This document shows, piece after piece, positions 36,801 to 50,900 of a DNA stretch of 64,000 nt. Origin of the DNA: Diphasiastrum complanatum (taxonomy: Eukaryota; Streptophyta; Lycopodiopsida; Lycopodiales; Lycopodiaceae); NCBI GenBank assembly GCA_029204225.1, contig CM055113.1, forward strand, positions 18,879,746 to 18,943,745, in the 5' to 3' direction. The notes below the pieces were generated by a model that was not told where the DNA came from, ran no database searches, and was given only the letters and a program-made list of their open reading frames with translations. Every line of letters starts with the position of its first letter. Position 1 is the stretch's first letter. A program made the translations under genes and the position numbers.

Positions 36801-39800
36801 TCGGAACTGGTTTAAGCGAACAGCCGTCTGACTAAATTTTTTTCAATAATTTTGACTAAGCACTGCAAAGAGAAATCAATATTTTTCACGACTGTTCAGT
36901 GTTCAGTGTTGGATTATCAATGTTGAGGACCAGTTGCAGAGCGCTTTTACATGTTGATCAGAACGTAACTGGTTGTGGTAGCTTAACTGGGAGGTTAGCA
37001 CGCAAACACTTCTCATGCGCAATATGAAACTAGAAGCATGTGCACATTACATGTAAAAGTAGAAGCGTGTGCCCATCGCATCCAAAAATGTTGATTTCCC
37101 TTTGCAGCGTACAACATCAAAACACAGAATAAAGATGTTACGTGTAAAAATTCTTCCAAAAATATTGATTTATTTTTGCAGTGCACAGCACCAAAGCACG
37201 GAATAAACATATCAAATGAAGGATCACTAGGTTTGTTCCGGACATGCATAATGCTGTTCATAAGCAAGCAGATTCAATCAGAGCTGAACGAGGTAGAGAA
37301 TGGAGGATTCGATGGCAGGAAGGATTAATTTTTTCCTTTGTTAAAAGAAAACGTATTTAAAAAAAAAAAATTGGTCCCGTTCTGGAACAGGCAACTAAGG
37401 TTTGGTCTTATATGCCTTACGGCATGGAAAAGACCTTAATGAATCTTTCTTTCTTCTTCTTTCTTTCTCTCTCTACTTTAATCTTCCTTAGCCCTGCTGG
37501 TACTATTTACTTAGAATCTGCATTTTTCAGATAGTTCTTCCACAGAATTCTCATATATTGACTTTTATGTTTTTTGAAATTGGACTTCCACATGAGGCTA
37601 TTAGGATGATTGTGTTTTCTTTCTTGTTTACTGTTTGGGTACCTAAGTATTTCTCAAGTCTCTGGCCAAGTCCCTGGGCTCTTTACCCACTTTCTTGCAC
37701 ATACTGTAGGCTTGGCTGCTACATATTTTACTAGTGACATACAATTAACCTTTTCAAATTCACCACGGGCCAGCTGAGACCACTTACCCTGTGACAAATA
37801 GTTGCATGCAAGTGGATCTCAGATCTGAAGACATGAGCATGTTTAAAAGGACCTACCAGATAGTTCCTTTGTGGAATTAGGTATGAAGCATATATGAAGA
37901 AATGTGGCTTGATTGCGTATGGACAATGAAGGCCAGATATTTAGCAAGCTTCCAAATATAGATATTTCTAAACTAGCTCAAAATAGCTTGAACATGAGGT
38001 TTTTTCATGTCCTGCTATCTGTCATCAATTTACCAGATAACTCGTTTAGAAGTACAGTATCTAACTATAAATTTTGATAAAAAGGTAGGTCATATCCCAT
38101 TTATTTAGGTTGGTCCTTTTCTTGAAATAATTATTATGTAAATAGAGCTCTGATCTATTTTGACCTGGAAGTTTTTGTTGATTCTCTTTTCAAAATTGTA
38201 GGTCATGAAGCATTTAACGACGTCTTTTTCAGGTCTCTGTCGAGCATAAAGATAGATTTTTTGATGACTTTGGTGCTGAGGAGAGTGCTGATGAAGAAAT
38301 GCTAAACAATGTGCACGCTAATGATAAAGAAAAAGTACGTAAAGGTGCAAAACCTGCAGATTTTCGGGCCCTCTTTGGTGGGAACAACGATGATCATTTT
38401 CGTCTTGGTATTAAGTTCACTAGGTAAATGGAAATGCTATCAAAATTGCTATTACATTCATTGTTTATATAATATGATTTAGGATGGCTTACTGGCAGAT
38501 ATTGCTTTGCATGAGATGTAAATATCAAGAGGTTTTTATTTGTACATCATTTTACTAAATACATTAAGTTAGCTGTAGCGACAGTAGAAACTTTCTAGTA
38601 GGAAATGCTAGATGAAGTTTAGCAAGTGGTTTGTTTGGCTGCTTAAATTTTCACAGTTTGTGCTTGTTTTATTATGGTCCTACCTTTATGAGTACATGTT
38701 GGCCACATAAAACAATGTGGATGCTCTGACTTTGGGTACAGTACTTCACACCAAAAAAGACCACAGTAATAATCAGTTTTTATAGTTGGGGGTTTACTTT
38801 GATATCAAATACTGACCTTGAAAAAGTAACGCTACAGTCGATGCCTTGTCTAGACTACCTTCTATTTTTTATGCAATCACCACGACTCTTGTCAAGCAAA
38901 ACAACTTTCCAGATGCACACACAAAAAGTTCAAATTTGAAAGGCCATTACTCCCTCATAATCAATAAGGCATGATCCGTGTTTGGTTGTGATGGATAATT
39001 TTTCTAAGCAAGCTCATTTCCTTCTTGTTTGAGCCACTATCACAATAGCTCAATGTGTAGAGTGTCTCTTTCAAAAATATTTTGTTTGCATCGTGTGCCA
39101 TACTCCATACTTGAATTTCACACCCTAAGTTTGCATCAGATTCCTGGGAAAGTTAATCAGGATAATACAGATAGGCACTTAATGGGTTTGCTCATCATTC
39201 TGAGGTTTGGAACTGCATCTTAGAGGACTATTTGCGGTCACCTGTATCACCTTGTGGCAAGGATTGGAGCCAACATCCATATTTTGCAGAGTATAGTTAC
39301 AATGGTTCAGTCAACAACAACACAAGCCCATAGGTACTTGTCACTGTATATATATACATGTGTATATGTGTATCTGTGTGTGTATGTGTGTGTGTTTGTG
39401 TGTGTGTGTTTTTGTGTGTATCTCAGCCTGTGCTTTGCTCAACATAAGTTTGTTCAAGGCCAATTTGATGCCGAGAAGCTGGCTCCTCGCTAATGTGAGC
39501 CTTTTCACATTCTCCTGACAATGAGTCCTATCTGCTACTACTAAGTCTTGTGATGTTTTTACATGATAACCTCTTATGGGCTGCTATTGGTGCAGATGAG
39601 AATCATGCTCTTACATTTCATATATCCAAATCTTCCAAGAACTATCTTTTAACTTTGAGTTCAACATAGGAAGCATTGGGATCAGATACAATTTGTGATG
39701 TTGATGAGGTTAGATGGGAGCTCATGTATCCCTTTGCTCACAGTTTACTTCTTCAGGAAGATGCTCAAACCCCCTTGCAAACACTATATAGTCACATGTG

Positions 39801-41040
39801 TCATAGGATCGTGAGCCCAAGTTATTAGGGCTACCTGCTTTAGCATTACTAAATCAGCTTTTCTCTTTTGTAGATACACATAATATGCCCACCTTGAGAG
39901 GGAATATTTTGTAGGGGAGAGTTATGGACATGATATACTAGCACTAGACATTGTTATCTGAGTACTAGGTGTCATCAAAGTTTCCCAATTCTCCATTTCC
40001 CAACTCGTGGGTCCTTAGGGGTCTAATTTTGTTTAGGGGCCCTATCTTGACTCTTGGGGGTGCCCTACATTTAGTAAGTGGTTAACCTTAGGGTTTGGTG
40101 GCATTTGGCCACATCCAGGTAGAGTACTTAGATGCTCATTGTGTATTCCATTTTTACAGTTTGGCTAAGCATTGCTCTCCATTGCTCTTGTTGCTGTTTT
40201 CTCTCTCTCTCTCTTAGAGTTGGGCGCCCAGCCTCTTCTCTCTTGTTTCTTGTGGAAATTGCTTGATAACTAGATCTTGGTGACTTGACTCTTGCTTTCC
40301 TACATGGTATCAGAGCTATCGGATCTGCAACAAGCTTGTTTGTTGGCGCCCTACCAGAAGAGGAGCTTCTCTGCTTTTTGTTGTGAAATTTCGGCATCTT
40401 GCTGATCTTTTCAAGTGGAGTTTGGATCAGCTTTTTTCTCTTTTCAGGTTGAAGGAGGGCGGCCATCAGAGATTTTGGAAGAGCAATTTTTGGCACCCAA
40501 AATTCAGAATCTGAAATTTGATTCTTATGCAACTAGTTTTCAGCAAGTTTTGTTTGGAGGAGGGCGCCCAAAAATCTGCTACTGATTGACCTCTTCACTA
40601 AGGCGTTGCCTAGAGTCAGATTTGAAGCTTTATGCAAAGCTTTAAATTTGATACCACGTGTTGGTTTTGTTACATAGTGAAGATTTCAGTTTTTGCATTG
40701 TCATTTAAGGAGGGTGTTAGAAATAAATGACTATGCTCAAGTTAATTCATAGGTTACTTTGACCCAAAAGGTCGAGATTTGTGTAACCATGGGTATTTAG
40801 TTATTTAGGCCATCTTAAGTTTGTCTTAAGTTCAGTTGGACCCAATTTTGGTCATGTACTGACTCGTGGGTCCTTAGGGGTCTAATTTTGTTTAGGGGCC
40901 CTATCTTGACTTTTGGGGGTGCCCTACACTTAGTAAGTGGTTAACCTTAGGGTTTGGTGGCATTGGCCACATTTAGATGCTCATTGTGTATTCCATTTTT
41001 ACAGTTTGGCTAAGCATTGCTCTCCATTGCTCTTGTTGCT

Positions 41041-41100
<60 letters not shown>

Positions 41101-44100
41101 GGGCGCCCAGCCTCTTCTCTCTTGTTTCTTGTGGAGATTGATTGATAACTACATCTTGGTGACTTGACTCTTGCTTTCCTACAGGTCCTACCTCCTAGGT
41201 TGGTGGAGACGTATGACAAGAGGCAAATATCCCAGTCTCACTTAAATCAATTTTTTCTGTTAACTTTTGAACAAATAGATAATGCTTAATCCCAAAAAAG
41301 CAATTGCTTGCAATCATATAGTTTCTGTTCAGGAAACTAGACTTGTATAAATGAAATAAATTTTTGGTGCTGCCTACAATCATAGGTTGAGCAATGAACA
41401 GGTTGCTTCATTTATTCCTTCTATTTTTTGGTTATGTAAGCTAGTACGAATAGCTAATATCCATACTTGCTTGTCCTTTTACCAAAAAAACTGATATTTA
41501 CTGGGAAGAATGTCTTGTCCTCATAACAATTTTTCTATTGACCCCACACTTATAGATAGCATGTCTATTGTGAAAATCATGCAAATTATAGCTTGTCATC
41601 TTTGCAAGTCAGATCATTTTATGTAAATTGTGCAACAAGTTTTATAGCTAGGGAGGTGTTATACTTATCCTGAAACCAAAGGTGTTTTTGGGTGGCTGAT
41701 TGCAGGAAAAGTATCAAATTGTACAACGATCTGTATACATCAGATATCATTATAGCATCTCCCATTGGACTAATTACTGTAAGAACACTATCATACAAAA
41801 GTTTTGTTTTTCCCAAAAATATCAGTTTCAAATAATCTGCATGGAAAAATTTGAGCTACTCATTTTTTTTTTTTTCAATTTTTTTTTGTGGTTGGAGTAT
41901 TTTCTTCCTCTCTGAAGTATGTGTGATACATCACAGTTTCCTCCTATGCTTACGACTTTTGCACGTGGAAAAATCTGTCCAGTGTGTAGCGTACAAATCT
42001 GCAAACTTAGGAATCACTGCTGATGTTAAGAATATATGCAATAACATCCTATGCATGACATCAGATGTCATTAACATGGCTTTCTATTGATCAATTTAGT
42101 CATGGTGGTATCATAGACTGAATGAACTTGTGCCTGTGTCTCGGTTGTGCACGCATTTGCCTCTTGACATGTATCTGTAACACTATTGCATCTGGAGTAC
42201 TCTATAACTGAATACTCTATTCACATGTCTTTTGTGGTTGTATACAGATATATTTTGTTCATTTTTTTCTAGAAAGTGAGGTTAAAAAATATAATATTAT
42301 GAGAGTCTCTGGCAATTATATTTGCAAGATTGGTAGTGGTGATGTGAGAGCCTAATATTTTGCTCCTTACAAAAGGTTTTATTGATGATGCATCTGCCAT
42401 CTTTGCATGACTGGTGATGTTTGGAATAACAGCGAATCAGTGAAGCAGAGAATGTCAAGGATAAAGACATTGATTTCCTTTCATCCATTGAGGTGAGTTG
42501 CAATTTTTTTATGTTGCATATTCTCGGATTTTCTTCCTTAGGAGATTGGCTCAGCATTGCTGTTAACAAGAAGTTATTTGTATCGCGTGGTGCTTTTGAG
42601 ACATTTAAAGTAGTCTGTATTGAGATGGAAAAGTTTTTGGTGATATTTTGAATCCTATCTTGTGTTTGGATGTCTGACTTGTTCTTTTGTTCAAATTGTC
42701 TCCTTTACACAGATTGTGGTTATGGACTATGCGAATGTGATTCTGATGCAGGTATTGCCATTTTCCCTTTCATTCTTCTTTGTTTTTAAAGTATGTTGAA
42801 TGTTCAATACCAAATCCGTTGTTAAGCTGCTTCTAACAAACTGGGCATAATTTGTGTTTGATGTTTACACAGAACTGGTCACATGTGGTCACTGCATTTG
42901 AGCAACTAAACCAAATACCAGCCCAACAGCATGGCACCAACTTCATGAGAATAAGAGAATGGTGTTTCCTTTTTCATCAGTTCTTGTTTCACGTTTCTTC
43001 AACTGTGCTCGAAATTTTGCACATCTCATCTGGGAATGTAGCAGAGCATTTATGTTACTCATTATCAGTTATGATTGCATAGTCAATCAGAAGAGAGTAG
43101 TTTCAAGCTGTAATGAAATCAACTTATCTTCCGGCCTATGGACTACCAGGTATCTAAATGGTCATGGCCGTTACTATCGTCAGACAATCATCCTTTCACC
43201 ATTTGCAGATGCAGGTCCGTATTCAATACTTTGTCATATTGTGTGACATCGATTTAAAAAAAAAGTGGATGTGCATATTAGATGTAAAGTAACACAAGTA
43301 TCGAGGTGTCTCACAAGCCATGATCTATTGTCATCCAATGCGGTTGGCTCAGTTGGTTAGCTTGGCATTCAAAGTTTCTCTGGTCCCAAGTTCAAACCCC
43401 CTTGAAACCAAAATGCATTATCTATTGTCATCCAACGGGATTGGCTCAGTTGGTTAGCTTGGCACTTAAAGTTTCTTTGGTCCCAGGTTCAAGTCCCCCT
43501 TGGAAACTACGATGCATTATGTGAACTAATTTAAGAGCTTAAGCAGAAAACACTGTTTACAAATTCTGAAAGAGATTATTATTGTGCAGGCATGAATGCC
43601 CTCTTTCTTCGGACCTGCGTAAATCATGCAGGCAAGGTATGTCTGAGTGTCAGTAGAGATTTTTTCTTTCAAATTTGTACTGTACTTCTATGTCTTTTCT
43701 TCAGCCAGATTAAGTGTATTTATGTTTCATTCTTCAAGCTCTTCTTTGGCTGTCACCTTGTAGATAAAGCTGCGCAGCGAATACCATGGTGTTCTGTCAA
43801 AAGTAATGCTTCAGGTCCGACAGGTGTGCTTAAAAGCTAACTCGTCCCTGCAACATTTCATGCAGTATAATAAATCATCAGCTGAATGTTGAATATCTAG
43901 TGGTTTTAAAACTGAAAGCTCCATGAAGAACAGTTTGGTTTTTGGGAGCAATTTTTATAAAGTACTGCATATGATCCTTAAATTGAATATTAAGTAAGAT
44001 GTTGATATCAGATAGAACACCTAATGCAACTCTTTGTGACACGAGAAAACAGATCTATGTTTAGCTATAGTCAAAGTTTCTTTTCTTATCTGTTTGTTTT

Positions 44101-47100
44101 TCCTGTCTTGGATGTACGTCATTGAAGCCATACACTGTCTGCCTTGAGGTGCTGTGCCTTTGAGGCTAAATGTCATACCTATCAGAATAGAATGTCTATC
44201 CTGTACTATGTACCCAATTAATTTACTTTGTACATATGTTGTGTCTTAATCTTGGGGGCTAATAGAAATACATTGTATGCCTGTGTATAAGGTTAGATAG
44301 AAGGGGCCTGAGGAACCTTTTGAGAAATTTCTCATAGAAACCTGTATGCAAGGTGCTAGTGTAGGACAGTGGACAGTGGCATGTCATCAGTGGGACCAAT
44401 TCATCCGTAAATAAGTAGATCGATGGGTCTTGGTAGGAGTATATATAGACTCCCGTGAGCTAGATGTAGAGAGCATGTGAGTAACATGTGTGTGAGTTCA
44501 GCTTTGTGGAGAGTATAATTACGGTGCTGTACTTTTGCAAATACTCAATAAAGTTAATTCCCTGTGTGCTTTCCTATGTCTTGTGAAGCTGTGTTATGGG
44601 ATATATTGTGGTCTTTTCCATTCAGTGTTCTTACATGGTGTCAAAGCTGCTCCAGTTCCTTGGTGCTTTTGTGTTCGAGGATCTTCTAGCTTGTTCCTCG
44701 AGTTTCTATTCAGTTGTGTGCAAGGGCACAAAGTAGCTTGCAGGAGGGTTGATTCTCTCCCTGCCAGATTGTTGCAAGATCTGAATACAGCATTCAAGAG
44801 GGCTTCGAACAAGCTGCAATTCTACATGTTGGGCTCCCACTTTGGCTTCTTCTTGTATAGGAAGCAACTTCTTGAAGATTGGGGCAAGAGTGGTTTAAAC
44901 CTTAGGAAGGGAGATTTCTCAAACCATTAGTTAGATTGAGGAGCAAGTCACATCACTGTGATGAGCACAGAGAATTGAGCAACGCACCTGTTTTATATTT
45001 TTTCTTGGCTAATTTAAACATCTGTACTATGTGAGTTAGAAAATCTACAACACTAAGCACTTACGAGAGTTGTAAGCCAATTTATGAGCAAACTGGAGGG
45101 AACACATTGGAAGGCAACAAAGTGAATACTCAGGTACATTTGAAGGCACTTAAAGCTATGGTATACATTATAATGATGATGAAGATCTGAAACTCGGGCT
45201 TTGTAGATGTTGAATGGGCTGGTAATGCAAATGATTGAAAATCAACTATTGGTTATGTATTCACTCCTGGCACAAGAGCTATAGCCGTGTATGGGTCTGT
45301 CTATGTGGAGAGTAATTAAGGTATTGTCTTGGTACTTTTGCAATTATTTAATAAAGTTTGCTCCTTGTGTCTTTTCTCTAGCTCTGACAAGACTAGCCCC
45401 TTGTCAGAGCTAATAGGAGCTAGTCTTGTCCATCCAGTTTCTTATGATACCATGACCTTTTATCCACTGTGTCAAAGCTTGTCTCTAAGGCTTCTGCTTT
45501 TCTCCGAAGTTTTTCTATGCTGTTGAATTGATGCCTGTGTTTTCTTAAGCATTTCTTGCAATCTTAATGAGGAAAGCATGTGAATTATTTTGGGGTATGT
45601 GGTTACATTAGAGTTTTCCTGTTTAGATCCTTTGGAATCAACCATTAATTATGCCCATGTGGATTTTGTGATAGGTATATGAGCGTATAGAATGCAGTTC
45701 CATTGCGGAAGTTGATGATTCTCGGTTTGATTTCTTTGCGAAGCAGGTTGGTCCAACTACATGCCGTGACTCACAATTCCAGCTGACAGAAATCACTAGT
45801 CAGCGTTACTGCTGTTAATAGTCTCATTAATGATGTATGTCTGCTCTGGAGCTGAAAATAAGCTCTATACTAAATAGCAAGCAATTATTTTGTAACTCTT
45901 TTATTAGCTCAGTCCTCTTTTCGAGCAGCGTCTCTATATCGTGGGACTAGACAATGGTCAAAGAAACCACACTAGTGACTACCAAAGTTGTTCAACAGCA
46001 CCAAGGATCTGGTTGCATCAGGCCATTTCCAATCTGTTGACTTCTTTTTAAGTTTTTCTGAAGAAAGGGACTTCCTTGTATTCGATTGGGGACTTATTAC
46101 TTACTGTCACGTTAACGTTTTGAAGTTCTATGCTTTTGTGGTTTCTTATGGCATGGTTGTGTGCTATAGTTGAGCTTTATTTATGAGGTACTCTTCTTGA
46201 GTTAAAAGTACATTGACGACAATTGTGAAGTCTTCTACATGGTTGTTGAACTTCACTATAGATGCAATCTTTATTTTCACTGAAATGGTTTTTTTCAAAT
46301 GTTATATCATCATGGTAATTAGGGAACACTGTTCCCTCTCTCAGGTTCTGGGGAACTCCATTCCGGACAGTGTACCAGGACAGAAATGCCTGGAACGTTC
46401 CTATTGCCAAGTAATGTGCTTGGAGAACATTCCATTACGTTGCCAAGCGTTCCCTGATGGTGGGAATGGGTTCCCATGGCCATGGACACCATGGTTGATT
46501 AAATCTTTTTGGAGACAGTTCTATAAATGCTTTCCTGTGTACAACACCTTTTGTTGACTTGAAAGCTAGTCACAGGAACACACTGTCTACTGTATAAAAC
46601 ACTTCCAATAGGTATGGTGATCCATGGCATAGCTCTGAACCCATCCATAATCCATGACCTTAGAAATCACTTGTTAAGCTATTCTCACTCTTTTCACATG
46701 CCAGTCTAAGTATTCGAAATCATAAAATTGAATCTACCCTTTTCTCACCAAATTGTGACTTGACAATATCCTGATTTATGAGCTGTAAATTGCAACAGTA
46801 GTACCCTAAAAAATGTGCAAATTCATGAAATTACACAAAATATGTATGAAATTGATAAGATTGTCATTAGCTAGAAGTGATGGGCTTTTACAATTCCCGG
46901 GAAAATTTGAACAAAAATATAGCCTTGATGAGAGGAATACAACATAAATGCTAGCATCGAAATCTGATCACCTGGGAGGAAATTGGAGCCAAAGCTCAAA
47001 TATCATGGCTTCTCTGGGAAGGACCATTCTCAAGCTGCAAGAAGGTGGCGATTGATCACCTGGGAGAAAACTGGAGCCAAAGCTCGGAAATCATGGTTTT

Positions 47101-47814
47101 CTCCACAAAGGACCAATCTGAAGCTGGAAAAAAGTGGGACCTTATAGTAAAAGAAGTTTGATCCATAGAAAACTGTTTCCGGGCTCCACCTCTGCCAGAA
47201 AAGTGCTCTGATATCAAGCTGTAAGCAAAACATAACAAAGAACACTCATGTAGCTTGAGAAAAATGCAAATGAGCTGATGTGATCAGTGGGAAAAAATAT
47301 TAGACTGATATTTAGGCATGAACACTAAAGAAAACAAGCTAATACTCTACAAAAACTTAGCCATGGGAGCTAAAAATACATCTACATGGTATGAGGATAA
47401 GCCTCAAAGATTGCTATACCTAAATGCGGTCCTCCAGGGGCTGTATATACCGTTTGAAGCATTATGGTGTGCAAGTTATGGCTGGAGGCCCGATAATGAT
47501 GTGCCACGAACATGACGTATATAAATATTGGGTCCTCATGGCCCAAATATGAATGAGTGTGCCATGTTCGAGGACCAAGAGATTGTATGTGAAATGCCTA
47601 TAATTAGAATGTGCAATAGGCCTCCAGACACAGCCTAATGTCTTATTTCCAAATCTGCATTTCTTTTGACTATTTACAGGGTATTGTTGAGTTATGAAAT
47701 TACCTTACAGTATGTGATGAGCCACCTTAGTTTCTATCATATTAGGTTTCCTCAAATCCTGGTGCTCACAAGAGAGGACATATTATGTTGACTTGGGTCA
47801 CTGGTTGTGGTGAT

Positions 47815-47912
<98 letters not shown>

Positions 47913-50900
47913 CACTATCCAAACCGACAATTCTGCCTTATACTAACATTAATAAAAGCAATATCATGCCTGATCACCTGCCAACTTCAACAATGGGTCT
48001 ATATTAACTGTAGTTCTCAGGGAATTCGTATCATTGAAATGGCTCAAAATTTGTTTGCAAATATTGAATGGAACTCCTATCAAATGATTTGAAAAAGCCT
48101 CAGAAAGCTTTTAGTATTTTAGAGATTTTGGAAAAGGAGAGATTTTGAAAGTTTTTGGTCACCTCAGAAAGATCTCACAGATCTAGCTGAACTGGTTCAA
48201 AAGTTAAAACCCATCCTACCCAGGTTATTTGATTCAATCTGCATCCTTAAGCAAAAAAAATAGAAGTTTAGATGGAGCTCCTGCCAAATGAAGCAAAAAA
48301 ACTCTACATGTTTTATTGATTTTTGTTTTGTTTGACTTTTGAAAAAAGGGGAGATATTTCAAAATTTGGGAAAATTTTGACAGTAGACTATAGACTCAAA
48401 TCCAAAATAGATTAAAATTCATTTGAATAGATCCTAAAGCCAAATCGTCCAGATTTGTAACTATGAAACTCTGTGAATCACGATTCTTTAGAGCTAGGCT
48501 GGTCCATTTAGTATGGCACTTCATATACCAGGAACTTTGTCTTATTTCTTCTCTGTTATGCACAGTTGTCATTTTTCTTGATTGTGTGATTATGAGGCAG
48601 TATGATAGAAGTTCTAGGACGCACCATTGTTGTCATCCTTTATCTCTGGTGCACAGTTGTGTTTTTTCCAAATCCAACCTAGTATGCTAGATGCTTGATG
48701 AGCTATGACTTTTCATATTTTGTTTTATTTTCCTTCAACTTGAAGCCTTTTTAGTAGAAGTTTGGTGAAGCCTGTGTTGGCTTGTTGTGCATACACCAGT
48801 CATGCTCATAACACATATGCCAGCATATGTATAAAGTTGTAAAAGAGCTGCATTGAATTTCAATTTTGGACCTTCATACTATGCATGTTGGCGCTTTGGC
48901 TGTGTTTGCAGGTTTTTACACGAATCAAAGATTCTGTAAAGGTAACACCCCTCTTAATCAAGATTTACTTTGTAAGGTTAACCTTATTCTCTGGCGTAGT
49001 CTGATCCACAGTTATCTGTAGGTTCAGGTTAATGTTTCCTCATTTGAAACGTCCCGTTCGAAATGGGCCCGTTTCGAAACGCGTTTCGAACGTTGGTATT
49101 GCCAATGTGTACAAGAGTATTAGTGTTATCTGCAAAAGATTAGGGTTTATTTTTTGAAGGTTTGTATGTGTCTTGCAGGGTGGCATCATGGTGTTCATGC
49201 GATCATATTTTGACTTTGTGCGCTTGCGGAACTTCTTGAAGGCACAAAACTCATCTTTTTGTCTTCTTGGCGAGTATGTTCTAACTCCAACTCCCTATTG
49301 CAAGCACAAAAATTGCTAATCATCCTTCTGGAAATGATAAGGCCAAAGTTTCCTCAGCCAATCAGAAACATAGGGGAAATAACCATGTCCATTTCTTCTC
49401 TGCAAGTCTTATTTTTAGTTGTAAATTTTGATGGCTCATGAGTTTCAGTAAATGCAAAATTCCTGCTGAACAATATCCTTGCAGCAATTTTTGTTGCTGA
49501 ACACCATTAAGGAGTGAGCATATGACACGTGTCACGTTGACTGGTCAACCCTTCCTACTTTGTAGGAGGTCAGTCCAGCAGACTCTCATGAGACCTAGTA
49601 CCCCCTTGGCCATCTCGGAATTAGTCATTATAACAGATATTTACATTGCAATTTACAATTGTCTCCACAGGCCGCTTAGCCATTTACAATTTAATAATTA
49701 CAATTTACAATTTACATTGGGCAAGGGATTCTTGTCCGCACAATACTTATTTTGTTTCTTGACTGAAAATACTGTTTCAGATATTTTGGTGGGTGTTGCA
49801 GAGATTTTGGTTTGTTGTGACAGTTGTTGGTTACTACAGATAAGGGATAGATTACAAAGATTGTGCTAGTTCGTAGAAAATTTGTACAAGATCGTACAAA
49901 AATTTATTTCAGTATTTTTTTTAGGCTAGAGGTGTTTCTGTAGGTTCTGAGTCTGTTTTTGGTCTCCGCAATCGATTAAACGATATATGTACATATTTCA
50001 GGCCGTACTGCTGACTAGAAAATCCGTACAGTCCATATAGAGGATAGTACAAGACCTACAGAACATTAATTATCCCTGTTTTTAATAGTATAATTAATTT
50101 TCAGGTTGTTTTCAGAGTCTTTTAGTATTTTTCTATCAGATTAGCACTTGCACATTCGTACAAGTGCAAATATCCATTAGCAATATGGCAAAAGAAATTT
50201 CAGCCTAAAAGCAAACACCAAATCATAGATGCATTGCGTTCTGGGATGTAGAGTCCCAATCATGTTCCAAAACGTTCCAGATTTAGGAGCATTTTAAAAC
50301 CTTCTTTTTTTTAATGTCTTAGAAAAAAAAAGCGTAGAAAGTTCAAAAAAAAATGAAAGATATTAGGTATTAAGAATACTAATTTTCTTTTGGGGGGGGT
50401 TTTGTGTAAATTTTTTAGGTGTCTTAGAAAAAAAAGAAAAGCCTAGAAAGTTCGAAAAACAATGAAAATTAGTAGCTATTAGGAATACAAAATACATTAT
50501 ACACGTAATTGCATCAGAACCAATTTTGCTCTGCTTTGCTACATTTCTCGATCACACAAAGCATTGATAGATCTTTCCTATTGGGAACTCTTTTACCGAG
50601 TCATAAAGTTACTGTGCTCTTTAACACAGAACGAGCATTTACACGTAACTAAAGAAGCAAGCTTAATCCAAATCAGTGTCCTTAATCAGAAGAAGAGATA
50701 TCATATATGAATAAATATCCTTATCACTCTATTATTACATGATGGTTTACATTCGACTTGACATTGCCTATGCAGAATGTACCTTAAGTCAATTTGTGTC
50801 AAATTTACATTACTGAGAGTTCTAAGATACTTCCATACTACCAAGGATATGTGCATCTACTATGGCAACAAAATGAGCAAGGCTAATGTTCTGAAAGGAT

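Larger units (their letters stand above)
21229..38232 (+). other. UTP25 giant intron (17.0 kb) filled with mobile elements
   Basis: The donor is GTCAGTATA and the acceptor TTTTTCAG. It contains a - strand LINE split by a Gypsy element, a - strand Copia piece and + strand LINE pieces. The two exons it separates join in frame (PPSQK then VSVEHKDRF), as in the family. Segments with nothing recognisable: 21229-21780, about 36490-37400, and 37480-38232. Confidence 0.9.
38424..41705 (+). other. UTP25 intron (3.3 kb)
   Basis: 38424-40002 shows nothing except a GT-rich microsatellite (about 39350-39420). An LTR pair occupies 40003-41183. 41184-41705 shows nothing and ends in the acceptor TTGCAG. Confidence 0.85.

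Noticed and set aside
43323-43518. Two functional tRNA genes
   Set aside because: A and B boxes fit, but I could not draw an acceptor stem and anticodon arm; a SINE-like origin is more likely.
46213-46557. 114-codon frame in a UTP25 intron
   Set aside because: No recognisable motif, covers the GTTCC palindrome block, and joining it would disrupt the UTP25 reading frame.
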